Notes: generated from the sequence alone by a model not told the origin. A DNA stretch of 64,000 nucleotides from Ashinkailepas kermadecensis (GCA_034440615.1 JAOTOM010004962.1:148501-212500); one strand, 5' to 3'; counted from the first letter of the stretch, positions 10,677 through 24,287 are shown. Numbers and translations: made by a program.

Positions 10677-13600
10677 TCTAAAACCCAGGAGCATCTAAGA
10701 GCCATTCTTCGTTGTATTAAACGATTTTTGATATAGTTATAAGCATTTTAAGTTATAGTATGTTTTCGAACTTTGCGGAAACACCAATAACTCCTTAACA
10801 GTTACAGATATCGAAAAACCGATTGTTGTGTTCCATACACAATTGATCAGGCTATCGTTCATCGGTTATCACTGAAGTGATTCTTTCGTAGACAAATTAG
10901 CTATTAACGGTCCAAAATCGCACATTTTTCACTTTTTTGTCGCTTAAACATTATTTGTTTAAAGAAATGTTACAGAGCTAGGACAGCAAGACCATTTTCG
11001 GCCTCAGCGCATCATGTTACGTCTAAGAAACTAAAGTTGTATTATAAAATGTCTCAAATAAACATTTTCTTTTAATACTTCAGCAATCCTTCAGCCAGTT
11101 TCTTGTGACAGTATATAGCTTGAACTCCATCTCTCTAAATATTGGACGGAGAAGAAAATTTTGATATTCTGGTGTTGCCAGTGACCAGGGCAATCGAATA
11201 AAACTAGATAAAAATTGTCAAATGCATTCGCTATATCAGACATTTTGAGTATACTCGAATTATTATTACAAGCAAATGGTCATACAGAACGATCCCACAT
11301 GTAAGTACCTAGAGAAGAATGCAATTCTAAGCATATTGCTAATATATATGTCGAAAAAAATTAGAAATTCTCCCACAATTATGGATTTGAATACAAGCAT
11401 GTTTGGTTTTTTGGAAGTAATTTTTTCCCAAACACTTTTTTAAAAGAAGATACATTAGTTAAATATGCAGCCATGCATCGTGCATCGAACCATATGCAAC
11501 ATTTGGGATTATCTTTTACACAAGAGTGCAGAATTCCACTTGAATAAACCAATGTATTATCGAAATTCAGCGCACGAAAAGGGAGAAAAGGGGGTGCATA
11601 TAAGTGATACTGCACAAAATACTAATCATTTTAGGGAAATTCCGAGATAACAGTTCGATGTGCAATAAGCAGGCGCTACTTTTTTGTCGTGACATCCTTT
11701 CAGGAAAAAGATCGAACAATTTTTTATATTTTTTTTTTTTAAACTTGAATTTGCGGGCACTTTCGTGCCTTTTCTATACAAAGGGTGCATTAGCATACTA
11801 TGTATAAATAAACTGTGCATCCAAAAATCGTAAGCAGAAATTGCTGAAGTAGCAACTTTGTGCAATAATTGCATATAGGCTTAGATATGTTCTGTAGTTT
11901 AACCGATAAACCAATTTAGGACATTTTAGCTCACTGCATAGCGGAGATCGAGATCTACTTGAAAATGTATCATTTGCTATCATGCAAGCAGTATTGAATG
12001 TTTTAAGTGGCCTGGCGGGTGCGGAGGGTACAAAATGGCCGCCGCCGGGACTGAAAAATGCAAAACTCGAAAAGTTATACGTGTTCAGCGGTTCATTCTA
12101 CGAGTAGAAAAATTAAGAAACTAAATTGCAAAAAAGTAATAAAAATTAGGAGACTTTTTATTTCCAATTTTCAAAATTTGCATTCACACAACGGATTCCC
12201 CAATGAATTCTAAACAGAATGACATATAACATACTTTGCTAGCTTTCTTAGTTTTCCCGGAAATATTTATCAAAGAAGACTTCGCTCATACAAGCTATTG
12301 ATATGGAAAATTAATTGTTTGCTGTTTCAACGCGAATAACTCCCCCAGTTTTTCATCTACCGCGTAGGTGAAACATGTTTTGGATTGCCAAAGAGAAGCG
12401 CTAATTTTCAGATCGATTTTCGAATTTTACAAAAAATTTGCGTGGGGGAATTTTTACCCCCCCCCCCAAAAAAAAAAATCAAATGTGCCATACATTTGTT
12501 GATTCAAAGCGTAAGTCTAATCCAATTTGAACGGTAACTTAACGCGTAATTCTTTAAAATATCACAAAACGTGGGTTATGGAAGTATCACTGACATTAAA
12601 AAAAATCCTAGTGGAAAAACTTGAAGGGTACATCAAAAAGTAAGGTCATATTCTAGATCGCCATTCAATTCCGCACCAAAAGTCGTCAACCGGGCCACAT
12701 TTTTTCCCATATAAAATTTTTCAAAAACAATTTGAAACAAATTTCTTCGATTTTTTGGAGAATTTCGCCGCATTGGAAGTTAAAGAAAAAAGGTTCTGTG
12801 GGAGGAAATTTCGATCCGACGAATATTCGGCCCTCAGCGGACTTTAAAGCAAACACCCGACAGAAAATGAAATTATGGCGGGAAACAACTAGCGAATAGG
12901 TTTGAACTTAAAATTGGATTTTCGAATCACACAATTATGTTGCCACGGGAGCTGTGCATCTGCCCATACTCAAAAATCAAGAATATATGTCATACTGAAT
13001 GCTCTACACTCGTCCAAACCTCCATATGTTAATTGAATATAATCGTTAATTTCAGAAAAGTTTTCAACAAAAATGTACAAAAGTTACGAAGAAGATGCGC
13101 TGTGGTGAGTTCTTTCCGACGGTATTTTGGGATAATTTTTATCTCAATATTTACCAGGTGAAAAAGCTGTTTCCGAGGCCGACAACTCCAGATCCCGCCT
13201 GAATTACACTTCTTGGTGTTATAAAAAGCATCGCACTCACTCAGGATGTTAAAAAAAATACCCCCAAATCACTCTACTTCACCGACTGTGCAAAAATACA
13301 CATTTTGAAAAATCCTAAATTTTCGACAATTTTGGCTATTTTTTTTGACAATTCCTAAGTGACCCACGACTCCCGATTCCATATTGACCAAAACATTTTG
13401 AATCAGCGATTTTCCGAAAACCACACCAAATGCTCCAGTTTGCTCATTTTCGCCAAATTCACTCCGGATCCCCCGAGTAGGTTACCCTAACGACCACGAA
13501 GCGGCCCCCAACATCAAACCCAAGTCAGCTCAGATCACGACCCCACCAACATCCACAACCACGACCATAGTGTGTCCACGACAACCACATGCTCTGACTG

Positions 13601-13789
13601 GTTCACGAACACTGTCATACAGTGGTTGCGGATTTAGGTTCCGTGTGCTGTGCGGCAAAGGACCGACTCGCTGCGGACTGATTGGGAAACATCTGTGTTG
13701 TCCATCTGTGTGTTGAGCTACTGAGCCCTATGGAGGCTATGGAGGAGCGTGCACCAAAGAGACGGGAACAACAACAGTGGAGCTAACCA

Positions 13790-14330
13790 GAACACGCATG
13801 CACACAGCAGACCAATATCCGGAGACCACACACGCATACATAGCAGGCCTGATCGTGGCACGTGTACACAGCAGACCAATATCCGGAGACCACACGCATA
13901 CACAGCGGGCCTGATCGTGGCACGTGTACACAGCAGACCAACATCCGGAGACCACACACATACACAGCGGGCCTGATCGTGGCACGTGTACACAGCAGAC
14001 CAATATCCGGAGACCACACGCATACACAGCGGGCCTGATCGTGGCACGTGTACACAGCACACCAACATCCGGTGACCACACACATACACAGCGGGCCTGA
14101 TCGTGGCACGTGTACACAGCAGACCAACATCCGGAGACCACACACATACACAGCGGGCCTGATCGTGGCACGTGTACACAGCAGACCAACATCCGGAGAC
14201 CACACACATACACAGCGGGCCTGATCGTGGCACGTGTACACAGCACACCTATATCCGGAGACCACACGCATACACAGCGGGCCTGATACTGGCACGTGCA
14301 CGCAGCACACCCGTATCTACCTTATATACC
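13790..14330 (+). repeat. 62-bp minisatellite
   Basis: About eight copies of a 62-bp unit containing GGCACGTGTACACAGCAGAC, CAATATCCGGAGACCACAC and ACAGCGGGCCTGATC. Phase marks are at about 13861, 13923, 13985 and 14047. It reads open on the minus strand, but the same peptide appears in shifted frames, so it is not coding. Confidence 0.95.
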
Positions 14331-14334
14331 TCGA

Positions 14335-14950
14335 CCGGATCCTGTGCAGGCCTGCTTGAAGCCAGCATCGAAGCAGAGATTCTTTCAGGCTCCAGCAAGC
14401 ATATCACGAATCTACTGTGATGCCGAGTCATTGAGCCAATGTAAACGTTTGTATTTTGTTTTAGTGCGTCCCGTATCATTGTGTAGCTGTTTACTTTACT
14501 GAGTGCAGCAGTCGGGCTTATCAATAATTATACAATATACTACAATAATAAATACTACAATCTATTCTATAATACTACAATTTATACTATAATACTACAA
14601 TAATCAACTCGTTAATAATCACTTCGTGGAGAATTCACGACGGGCCAACTGGCGGAAGCGTATGTCAGATGCGCCAGCCTTTGTCCGACGCAAGCTGTGA
14701 CGCAAGTTCTAATTGACGTGCTGCGCAGCGCACATGGTGTCATACACACACGCTGTGCATTGAAGCCATATCACCGCTGTTTCGAAATATGCGTCCTACT
14801 GCGAAGCAATGCCGATAGCGTTGTCGTGTGCCTTGATGTTCCAGCCCTGGAAGTTCGTCCGTTTTGTGAATAAAAGTGGTTGCTAACTGTGTATTAAATA
14901 TTGTTCCGTAATTCGCCTTTAACTGGTGACGTGTCAAAAAGTCCAGCACG
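14335..14950. other. Unassigned spacer between two minisatellites
   Basis: Positions 14520-14610 carry a short ATAATACTACAAT repeat. No exon, RNA gene or transposon end is recognised in the remainder. Confidence 0.4.
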
Positions 14951-14954
14951 ATAA

Positions 14955-15858
14955 ACGCCGTGCCACACCGGACAATGTTACTGGGCGATATGCAGATGTA
15001 CGGTACCCTGGACCACGCCGTGCCACACGGGACAATGCTACTGGGCAGTATGCAGATGTACGGTACCCTGGACCACGCCGTGCCACACCGGACAATGCTA
15101 CTGGGCAGTATGCAGATGTACGGTACCCTGGACCACGCCGTGCCACACCGGACAATGCTACTGGGCAGTATGCAGATGTACGGTACCCTAGACCACGCCG
15201 TGCCACACCGGACAATGCTACTGGGCAGTATGCAGATGTACGGTACACTAGACCACGCCGTGCCACACCGGACAATGCTACTGGGCAGTATGCAGATGTA
15301 CGGTACACTGGACCACGCCGTGCCACACCGGACAATGCTACTGGGCAGTATGCAGATGTACGGTACACTGGACCACGCCGTGCCACACCGGACAATGCTA
15401 CTGGGCAGTATGCAGCTGTACGGTACACTAGACCACGCCGTGCCACACCGGACAATGCTACTGGGCAGTATGCAGATGTACGGTACACTGGACCACGCCG
15501 TGCCACACCGGACAATGCTACTGGGCAGTATGCAGATGTACGGTACACTGGACCACGCCGTGCCACACCGGACAATGCTACTGGGCAGTATGCAGATGTA
15601 CGGTACCCTGGACCACGCCGTGCCACACCGGACAATGCTACCGGGCAGTATGCAGATGTACGGTACCCTGGACCACGCCGTGCCACACCGGACAATGCTA
15701 CTGGGCAGTATGCAGATGTACGGTACACTGGACCACGCCGTGCCACACCGGACAATGCTACTGGGCAGTATGCAGATGTACGGTACACTAGACCACGCCG
15801 TGCCACACCGGACAATGCTACTGGGCAGTATGCAGATGTACGGTACACTAGACCACAC
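14955..15858 (+). repeat. 60-bp minisatellite, 15 near-identical copies
   Basis: An exact 60-bp period of GACCACGCCGTGCCACACCG, GACAATGCTACTGGGCAGTA and TGCAGATGTACGGTACMCTG. Units differ at very few sites, implying recent expansion or homogenisation. Since 60 is a multiple of three, long open frames of 300-450 residues appear on both strands; their mutual overlap argues that none is a gene. Confidence 0.97.
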
Positions 15859-16383
15859 CGCTTTGACCGTGTTCCGCTTTGTGTTCGCTTTTATCGTGTC
15901 GCACTCGCATTTTCGTTCCAAGAGCGCTATCGCTGGCGCACGTTTTCTGGCGTCAGCTGGGTCTGGTGGGCGTGTGTGGCGCGACGGTGCGGAACATTGT
16001 GCTCCAGCAGCTGCTCTGGCGACGACAAACCAACAGAATACACACACCACCGAACACCGTGGCTGGAGACGGACGCAGTTCGGTCTGACCGGCATCGTCA
16101 CAGCCTGCGGGGCTGATCAGTGGCGGGCGGGCGCCAGCTGCACCGTGTAACTGGCCGAACACACCGCCGAGTCCACAGTGGAGACGACTGAGCACGCCGC
16201 CGAGCTCACGGTGGAGAGGATGGCTGAGCACGTGGCTGAGCACGTGACCGAGCACGTGACCGAGCCCACGGGGGAGGGAGACGACTGAGCACGTGACCCA
16301 GACAACTGAGCACGTGGCCGAGCACATGTGCGGCATTAAAGACGAGTCGCTGTCCGCTCACCCCATACAGACAAAACGGACGG

Positions 16384-16437
16384 CGTGTGATTAGGGTTTT
16401 AGGGCGCATCGACCATGGTAGATCATTTAGCGCCCAT
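16384..16437 (-). mobile_element. Mini-retroposon copy, 54 bp
   Basis: A minus-oriented copy of the SINE-tail module, flanked by perfect 13-bp duplications ACAAAACGGACGG at 16371-16383 and 16438-16450. It has the stem GGGCGC...GCGCCC and the internal ATCGACCATGGTAGATCAT variant of the loop. Confidence 0.85.
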
Positions 16438-16599
16438 ACAAAACGGACGGGACACCTCCGGAGCGGAGGGGAGGGGTTTGCTGTGGGTCGACACGTCTGT
16501 AACCCAGACCCCCCCCCCCACTCCGTCCTACCTGATCGCACACTACAGAAACACCGGCTCCAACAGCTGTCGTCTGCCTGTATTTGACGTTGCTGACAC

Positions 16600-16800
16600 G
16601 ACGTTGACATGAGATATTCGTCGCCACCGTCGCGGCCGTACGGCCAGACGACGTCACACGTCCACGGTCTCGTCGGTCACATCGGTCACACGTCGTCCGT
16701 CTCGTCGGTTGGTTACACGTCACACATGGTCGGTCTCGTCGGATACACGTCACACGTGGTCAGTCTCGTCGCTCACATAGGTCACACGTGATCGGTCTCG
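16600..16800 (+). repeat. Degenerate about 24-bp repeat
   Basis: CGTCACACRTGGTCGGTCTC and TCGTCGGTYACAYAGGTCACA variants recur across this stretch. The 16850-17260 segment that follows is GC-rich with no recognised exon. Confidence 0.7.
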
Positions 16801-17339
16801 TCGGTCATACACCGACACATCATCACGTGGTGCGGAAACATGCGGCGCACACGGACCGCCCGCCGTCGGCCCGACTGACACTGGCATGACATTGTGGCAC
16901 GACACCGGCACACCGGCACAGCGGCACAGCACTGCGGTCGTAGGAACAGCGCGGCGAGACGCACCGGTCTCGCACAAAGGCGGCCGCTGGTCAGCGCGTC
17001 AGAGGCTGGGGCCGCCAAACGCGCACGCTTCTGCTCCGGAGGTCGCCCGCTCTGAACAGCAGACGAGACTTGATTGTGGTCTTCGGGTGGACACCACGAC
17101 AGCGACCGGTCTGTCCGCCGCTCTGACGACGCCAGCGAGGCGCCGCCCCGACAGCGGGGCACCTACATCACGCGCCAAATGAGGCTCACTTTGGCTCACC
17201 ATCGGAACTCGCCGCAGACGTCCGTCCCGCTCCTTGAGCTTGCGCATACTTTGCTTCGTTCACACTTCACAGCAGTGTCACTGCAAGTTCAGCAGAGGCG
17301 TTCCCTCTGCGTGCACAGACGCACCACCCTCAGCACTCG

Positions 17340-18320
17340 ACGCCACACCTGCGACTCCATTGCCACAGACACTGGCGACGCCACACCTGCGACTCCACTG
17401 CCACAGACACTGGCGACGCCACACCTGCGACTCCATTGCCACAGATACGGGCGACGCCACACCTGCGACTCCACTGCCACAGACACTGGCGACGCCACAC
17501 CTGCGACTCCATTGCCACAGACACTGGCGACGCCACACCTGCGACTCCACTGCCACAGACACTGGCGACGCCACACCTGCGACTCCAGTGCCACAGACAC
17601 TGGCGACGCCACACCTGCGACTCCGCTGCCACAGACACTGGCGACGCCACACCTGCGACTCCACTGCCACAGACACTGGCGACGCCACACCTGCGACTCC
17701 ACTGCCACAGACACTGGCGACGCCACACCTGCGACTCCAGTGCCACAGACACTGGCGACGCCACACCTGCGACTCCACTGCCACAGATACGGGCGACGCC
17801 ACACCTGCGACTCCAGTGCCACAGACACTGGCGACGCCACACCTGCGACTCCATTGCCACAGATACGGGCGACGCCGCACCTGCGACTCCAGTGCCACAG
17901 ACACTGGCGACGCCACACCTGCGACTCCACTGCCACAGACACTGGCGACACCACACCTGCGACTTCATTGCCAGACACGAGCGACGCCGCACCTGCGACT
18001 CCACTGCCACAGACACTGGCGACGCCACACCTGCGACTCCACTGCCACAGACACTGGCGACGCCACACCTGCGACTCCATTGCCACAGACACTGGCGACG
18101 CCACACCTGCGACTCCATTGCCACAGACACTGGCGACGCCACACATGCGACTCCACTGTCACAAACACTGGCGAAACCACACCTGCGACTCCACTGCCAC
18201 AGACACTGGCGACGCCACACCTGCGACTCCACTGCCACAGACACTGGCGACACCACACCTGCGACTTCATTGCCAGACACGAGCGACGCCGCACCTGCGA
18301 CTCCAGTGCCACAGACACTG
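17340..18320 (+). repeat. 38-bp minisatellite, about 25 copies
   Basis: Unit: CACACCTGCGACTCCACTGC then CACAGACACTGGCGACGC. Variants with AGATACGGGCGACG or CAGACACGAGCGACGCCG recur as higher-order blocks, for example 17940-18010 and 18245-18300. A 38-bp period shifts frame each unit, so the same three peptides rotate in every frame, which rules out coding. Confidence 0.96.
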
Positions 18321-18339
18321 GCACAGTATATAGCCGAGC

Positions 18340-21056
18340 GTGGCGCCGCTGACGGGCGGCGATACCGCCGGTCGGCCCGCGCCGGCAGTCCGTCGCCACC
18401 TGGAGCGCCGGCGAGAACCAGAAAGACACACCTCACCTGGGCGGCGCCCCGAGTCAACCAGAGCACGCCCGGCTGCAGCTGCGGCGCTCGCCACGGACGC
18501 CGTCCAGCGGCGTGACGTCACACAGCGCAGCGTCCCACACCGTGGCGTCACGCGAGAGCCTTGCCGCCCGACGGGGTCGCGCCGCTGGCGGGCAGATAGT
18601 CGAGTAGGCGGGGTCGCGCCGCTGGCGGGCAGATGAAACAGGAGCATACGATGAGAACCGTGTCAGCGGCATGCGGCGCTCGGTCACAGGCGCAGTCTGC
18701 ACTAACGCTGCGTGTGCTCAACCGAGGGTGCATTGTATCCAATGTACCCTACGTAACATATACATACATATCCAATGTATAAATATTCATATACATACAT
18801 ATATGTATACATATCCAATGTATACATAACATATACAGACGTCTTGTCACCCACCAATAACACATTTCCGCACTCGGGTGCTGGTGCGCATCAGCTGCCA
18901 TGAATACTTAGCGTTCACACATATGTAATCAGAACAATGGCTCAGTGTCAGGTGGCAGACGGGTTCATCATCAGAGGTGTTCTCCGGCATGCCGGATAAA
19001 GTCAGACATGTCGAGGTGCCAGCTCTGTTCAAACGAATGAGTACACATTGCTAACAATTGTACGTCCGACACAAAATCACAGCCGTGCAATTCAACAACA
19101 CGAGCGTCGTCTCCTAAAACTTTTCGAAGCGACAGAGGGGTCCCACGTTAACAGTACTTTGTGCACTCGTCCGAGGAAAACAAACAGTGGAGAATAGCAT
19201 GGCGCACCGTCAGCGTGCGCACGCAGTTTCGGAGAATGCTCTACACCTAGCAGTGCGGGAGGGAATCAATTTGCCCCCCCCGCACACACACACACAAATA
19301 CTAACTTATTGTTATAAACTAAATTGACCCCCACTACCCTCCCCCCCCACATCTCCCACCGCGATGGCAAGATTCACCATGAATCAGGAATGCTCGGATG
19401 TGCTTAAGTATGCCCTACCCTTACCAGACACAGCGACACTTCACTCATCTGAATCCGGCGCTGACATGAGCTCTCCGACCCAAGGCATGACTTAATTTCT
19501 CGCAGTTTGTATTTGCCCAACCCTTCCCAGTTTGTCTGTCCCTTTTCACCCAAAGAGGTGGAGATGGCGCGACAATGGTCAGTGGCGGCAGGCGGAAGTG
19601 TTCGTGTGTATGGAGCTTGGGCCGCATGTCCCGCCGCAGCGACAGCGTACTCGTTCCCCGAGATACCCAAATGCATGGAACCGCCTTTTTCAGCATGATG
19701 CGAAGTACACAAATGAACCTTGATGTCCCCTAAGATGCGGTTAGACGGGCAGAACGTCTGCAAAGCCGTAAAACGACTTAATGTCAGTCATGATAAGGTG
19801 TTGCACACCGACACAGACACCAATATAGCAGACTTTTGAAAGACATGAGCCCGCAGCGATAACGAATGGACAGCACGACCGCTGACGAATGCACCACCCA
19901 CACCTGATTCAATTTTGAGCTCTGGGCACGATCGAAGATACTAGGACCACATGCAAACTTGGCCGCCAGTTTGCAGGAAATAGACTAGCACTGCCATGAC
20001 ATGACCCGGCACGAAGATAGCCTAAGAGGGCCAGCTTGCAACTGACCCGACAAGGTCAACAAGGCAGCAGGGCGACCGTGTCAAGGTATTAACGGCACGT
20101 TCAGCAATCTTGATTAATTTGTTGATTGGTAATTCGGGATAGCGGGCACATCACTGCATTCTTTATGCAGGGCTACGTGTTAAACTCTTGGAATTTTAGT
20201 TAGTTTTTTTTTGTGTGGGGGGGGGGGGGCTTCAGAGAGCATCGACGTCGCTGGTCATATAGCGTCCATGGCTGAAATTTTACCGTTCAATTGGGATAAC
20301 CCGCATCCATGGATTACGAAACAATTCTTGTTTACCATGGGCTTCGTTCCCATAAACCGTCAATCCAACATTCGTAATAAGCTTACGTTTCAACCACAGA
20401 AACACGCAGGTAGCCCGCTGAATCGTTACGAAGTGAAATATACTGTACTGTCTATGTAAAACGGCTCTAAATTCAACACCTGGATACAAACAAAACGCAA
20501 GTAATGGAAAATAAAACGTAAGCAATGGGAAATAAAACGCAAGTAATGGGAAATACAACGCATCCATCGAAACACAGGTGGACTTCGTTCCACACAGCGG
20601 TCTCCTCCAGACGGCGCCAGTGGCAATTTGAGTCCGCCAATCGCCAATGGCGGCGGATCGATCACCTACGACATTCCAAAACGAGCAACATTGAATTACG
20701 TGCATCGCACAAGTCAATTAGCTAGTTGGTCGTTGGAGCTATATGGCCGCATCGACTGCAGCGGTCAGGCAGCGCGCACAGGTCAATTGGCATCAATGAT
20801 CTCGAAATCACAGGCAGCATTGAGTCGGACAGCCGAATTGACGGTGTCTGGATGTGCAACACAACAAAGCAGCAAAGCTGACGTCCGGGGCTGATGGTCA
20901 CCCACCCGCAGCAGGCAGGCCGACCACGCAATTGGCGGTATGGACGCGGTCGGGTTGGATCCGCGAGCTGACCCGACCTGACCTGACCCGACCCGACACC
21001 GGCCAGTCGGCGTACAACACACTGGATGCTACGCGAGGCCCAGCTGGCTTCTGACC
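18340..21056. other. Intergenic, mostly unassigned
   Basis: 18350-18700 is GC-rich with CGCCGCTGGCGGGCAGAT repeated at 18586 and 18613. 18750-18840 is an ATACATACATAT-type simple repeat. 19270-19350 has CA and C runs. No supported exon was found between 18840 and 20190. Confidence 0.4.
20199..20268 (-). mobile_element. Degenerate mini-retroposon copy
   Basis: TTAGTTAGTT, a G run, then CATCGACGTCGCTGGTCATA and TAGCGTCCAT match the 53-60 bp family. The flanks GAATTTTA and GAAATTTTA are only a weak candidate target duplication. Confidence 0.55.
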
Positions 21057-21545
21057 ATCTGTCAGACACAGCCGGTCACTGCCACAGCCCACACCGTCCG
21101 TCAGACACAGCCGGTCACTGCCACAGCCCACACCGTCCGTCAGACACAGCCGGTCACTGCCACAGCCCACACCGTCCGTCAGACAGACACAGCCGGTCAC
21201 TGCCACAGCCCACACCGTCCGTCAGACACAGACACAGCCGGTCACTGCCACAGCCCACACCGTCCGTCAGACACAGCCGGTCACTGCCACAGCCCACACC
21301 GTCCGTCAGACACAGCCGGTCACTGCCACAGCCCACACCGTCCGTCAGACACAGCCGGTCACTGCCACAGCCCACACCGTCCGTCAGACACAGCCGGTCA
21401 CTGCCACAGCCCACACCGTCCGTCAGACACAGCCGGTCACTGCCACAGCCCACACCGTCCGTCAGACACAGACACAGCCGGTCACTGCCACAGCCCACGC
21501 CGTCCGTCAGACAGACACAGCCGGCCACTGCCACAGCCCACATCA
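21056..21545 (+). repeat. 39-bp minisatellite, about 12 copies
   Basis: Unit: CAGACACAGCCGGTCACTGC then CACAGCCCACACCGTCCGT, with occasional internal CAGA expansions (at about 21180, 21225, 21465 and 21510). The 39-bp unit keeps frames open (SRSLPQPTPSVRH) without evidence of a gene. Confidence 0.95.
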
Positions 21546-22689
21546 AACGCGACGTTGTAGCAGGTTCTTACCTGGCCGGCATCCCATGCTTGCCCAGCCA
21601 AGTCCAACAAATTATTTTGAACATGGTGCGTTGCAATGGACCATGAGCCAGGCATTCATCGCTTTGTTCGGTTACCAAATTTAACATCTCTTCCCATCCC
21701 CATATTGTTTTTCGGTTTCATCACGACTGATCTGGGTGGTACTGAATGGTTCAAGGATGGTCCCATTCACACGATAATCTCAGTCGTCAGGAAGGTCGAG
21801 GTAAGGGTCGGTTGGGGCGCACAGCATTGTTGCAGACTTTAGGTCGGTTGGTGAGTTGCATATTGCAACCGGTGGAGTGTCTTATGATTATGGTTATATG
21901 GTACGCTCGATACTGTAACAGGAATATTGCGTGAGTACGGTTAAACAGTAGGCTGGTCGTGGTAACAGGTTCACCACTGTTGGGAATAGGACCCGGCGCC
22001 TGTGGCGATTCACTGAAACGTACCCAAAATAGCGGACCCCGCCATCACTATTGTACTCGTCTACGACGTCCAGCACGCTTGGCACCGGTACCTATCCAGG
22101 TTTGGAATCACACGAGCATGGTCAACGTGTCCGTGATATTCCTACATCGATACTTGCAGTCCTCCGGGAAGCACCCGATCTAATCCAGTCATTCCCCTAC
22201 CCTGCCGGGCCACCCTCCGCCATCACCCTCAAGCATTGCCCGTTCTCCAAAGCATTTCATCCGGAGAATGAGCCTAAACGAGAACGCCTTGGCCCCCACC
22301 CCACCCCTACACACAATTATTTTGCGGATTCCTACTCCTATACTAACGATCTTGATCAAGACTTCCACAAGGCGACGCAGAAGAAGCAAACTACAAATGT
22401 CGTGGCGATAAAATTGTCGGGCGGGCTGACGGCAGCCGCTGTATTATATCGTGGCAGGTGCGGCGTTGCCATGGCAGCGCGTCCTCGGTCGCCACGCCCG
22501 GTCGTCGGGCGGGTGATTGATGTCGGCCGGGTGCCAATACCACGTGCCGGCGGCGGATGGACCACGGACGGCGCCGCGCCGGTATGGCCGCCCATTTGTT
22601 GCGGACAAAGCGCCGTCATCAGCGCAAATGGCGGCCGTCACGCCGTGCACCGTCAACAAAGCAGCCGGGCCGCATTGCACGCGCTGCAG
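21546..22689. other. Unassigned stretch with exon-like open frames
   Basis: 21700-21800 reads GGTEWFKDGPIHTIISVV and ends at GTCGAG|GTAAGG, a plausible donor. 22050-22210 reads an open frame with GTYPGLESHEHGQRVRDIP. The two are separated by stops and match no family I recognise; they could be exons or decayed transposon sequence. 22430-22690 is GC-rich. Confidence 0.25.
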
Positions 22690-23032
22690 GGGTGTAGGTG
22701 GGAGGCGACCATGGGGGTGTAGGTGGGTGGCGACCATGGGGGTGTAGGTGGACGACGACCATGGGGGTGTAGGTGGACGGCGACCATGGGGTTGTAGGTG
22801 GGCGGCCACCATTGGGGTGTAGGTGGGTGGCGACCATTGAGGTGTAGGTGGGTGGCGACCATGGGGGTGTAAGTGGACGGCGACCATAGGGGTGTAGGTG
22901 GACGGCGACCATCGGGGTGTAGGTGGGCGGCCACCATGGGGGTGTAGGTGGGCGACGATCATGGAGGTGTAGGTGGGCGGCCACCATGGAGGTGTAGGTG
23001 GGTGGCCACCATGGGGGTGTAGGTGGGCCGGG
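22690..23032 (+). repeat. 25-bp minisatellite
   Basis: About 13 copies of GGTGTAGGTGGGTGGCGACC plus ATGGG, with phase marks at 22691, 22716, 22741 and 22766. It is followed at 23036-23090 by four copies of GTGGGCACTCC. Confidence 0.93.
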
Positions 23033-23090
23033 CGCCTACGTGGGCACTCCGTGGGCACTCCGTGGGCACTCCGTGGGCACTCCGTGGACA

Positions 23091-24287
23091 CTGTGGAGTT
23101 TGGGGAGGGGACAGCAGCGACAGACGCATAGCCTCGGCGCAAAACGAGCTTGCGCGTAAAAAGTCGCTTCAGTTATGCGCACCATGACCAAAAGTGGTTG
23201 CAACCGGTGACGTCCAACACACTCTGAATCCTCTGCTCGTGCTGTGTCAGAGTGGTGAGAAGGCAACCAAGCTTCGCTAGGCCAATATCTACTGCTGTGT
23301 TGGCAATGACAAGCGTCGACTGACCAACTGATTAAATCCGTTGTAGCATTTTCATGTACCGTGGGAGCATTAAAAGCAAACGGGATGTAAATACTGACAT
23401 CAACCAAAAACTCGACTGCTATAAACTTGATCCAGCATCAGATACACCTGACCTTGCGGGTCGAACTGCCGAGAAGCGCCGATATGGAACTGTACCCCTC
23501 ATGTAGCTGGATTTGTATGTAGCTTCAATCACCTCGTGAACCTAAATCACCTCTTAGACGTATATTTGATTCGAATCTCCCGCGAATAGTTTCAAGGGGC
23601 ATGTGTTCATATGAAGCAGAGCTGGTTGGGCACTCAATTTTGCGTCATTTCAATTGAAAGGCATAACCTCGATCATAAATTTAGCGTGCCGTCAATGCAC
23701 TCAAAAAGGCAGCAAGAACGCAATACATGTCTTCACGTGTCATCACAGGTTCACTGGTCTTACATGTCTTCACAGGTTGCCAGGAGAGCGCAGTTGCGGT
23801 AGATTCATAAGTTCCCTGTCACGAAATAGTGCCGGCTCCTGTGCATAGAGCATGAGATAATCATAGCCTTGCCAACCCAGTGCTCCTCGTGGCGCCCTAC
23901 ACTAGTTTTATAGAAAGCTAAAACAGCGACAGTCCACGTTCAAGTCATTATCTTGCAATTTCAATCAATCTGGTGCCAGCATATTCAACAAATGATTGGT
24001 CCAAATTATGTGTACAAGGCGTGTCCGGTCCGGTCGCCATAGCAACGGTTCCAAGGCTGTCGATTGCAAGTGCAGACAGCATATGCAGATGATGAAAGAG
24101 GTCTATGCCTAGTTGTAATAATCAGAACACCCGAAACAGCCACATAAAACATCGGTGCCAGACAAAACAATTTCGTGCAAACATACAGCTACGACAGCAT
24201 ACAACAACTGGGCGTTTTAACGACGGAGCCTGACGTCCCGAGTATTTGCAATACAATGGAAGTGTTGATGGGCGTCCGCACGGCAGG
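23091..24287. other. Intergenic, nothing recognised
   Basis: Scanned on both strands: only short open frames, no splice-supported exon, no terminal repeats or tandem arrays. Confidence 0.4.

Larger units (their letters stand above)
7070..13476. mobile_element. 6.4-kb AT-rich block bounded by a 17-bp perfect inverted repeat
   Basis: TCGGGGGATCCGGAGTG at 7070-7086 is repeated exactly as its reverse complement at 13460-13476. Outside both ends the flanks share CCCCAACRTCAAAC and CAGATCAC motifs of a degenerate tandem repeat, as expected for an insertion that split it. The flanking 8-mers GTGGTTTT and GTAGGTTA match at 6 of 8 positions, a possible eroded target duplication. The block is AT-rich with no convincing ORF, so it would be non-autonomous or a decayed large DNA transposon. 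The left end also holds the palindrome GGAGTGGTCACCACTCC (7081-7097). The class is unknown. Confidence 0.5.

Noticed and set aside
14740..16150. Long overlapping open frames on both strands over the 60-bp array
   Set aside because: The period is a multiple of three, so any stop-free frame stays open. Five frames compete and none shows a domain.
17074..18515. Frames of 350-420 residues over the 38-bp array
   Set aside because: Every frame shows the same three rotating peptides, a signature of non-coding repeats.
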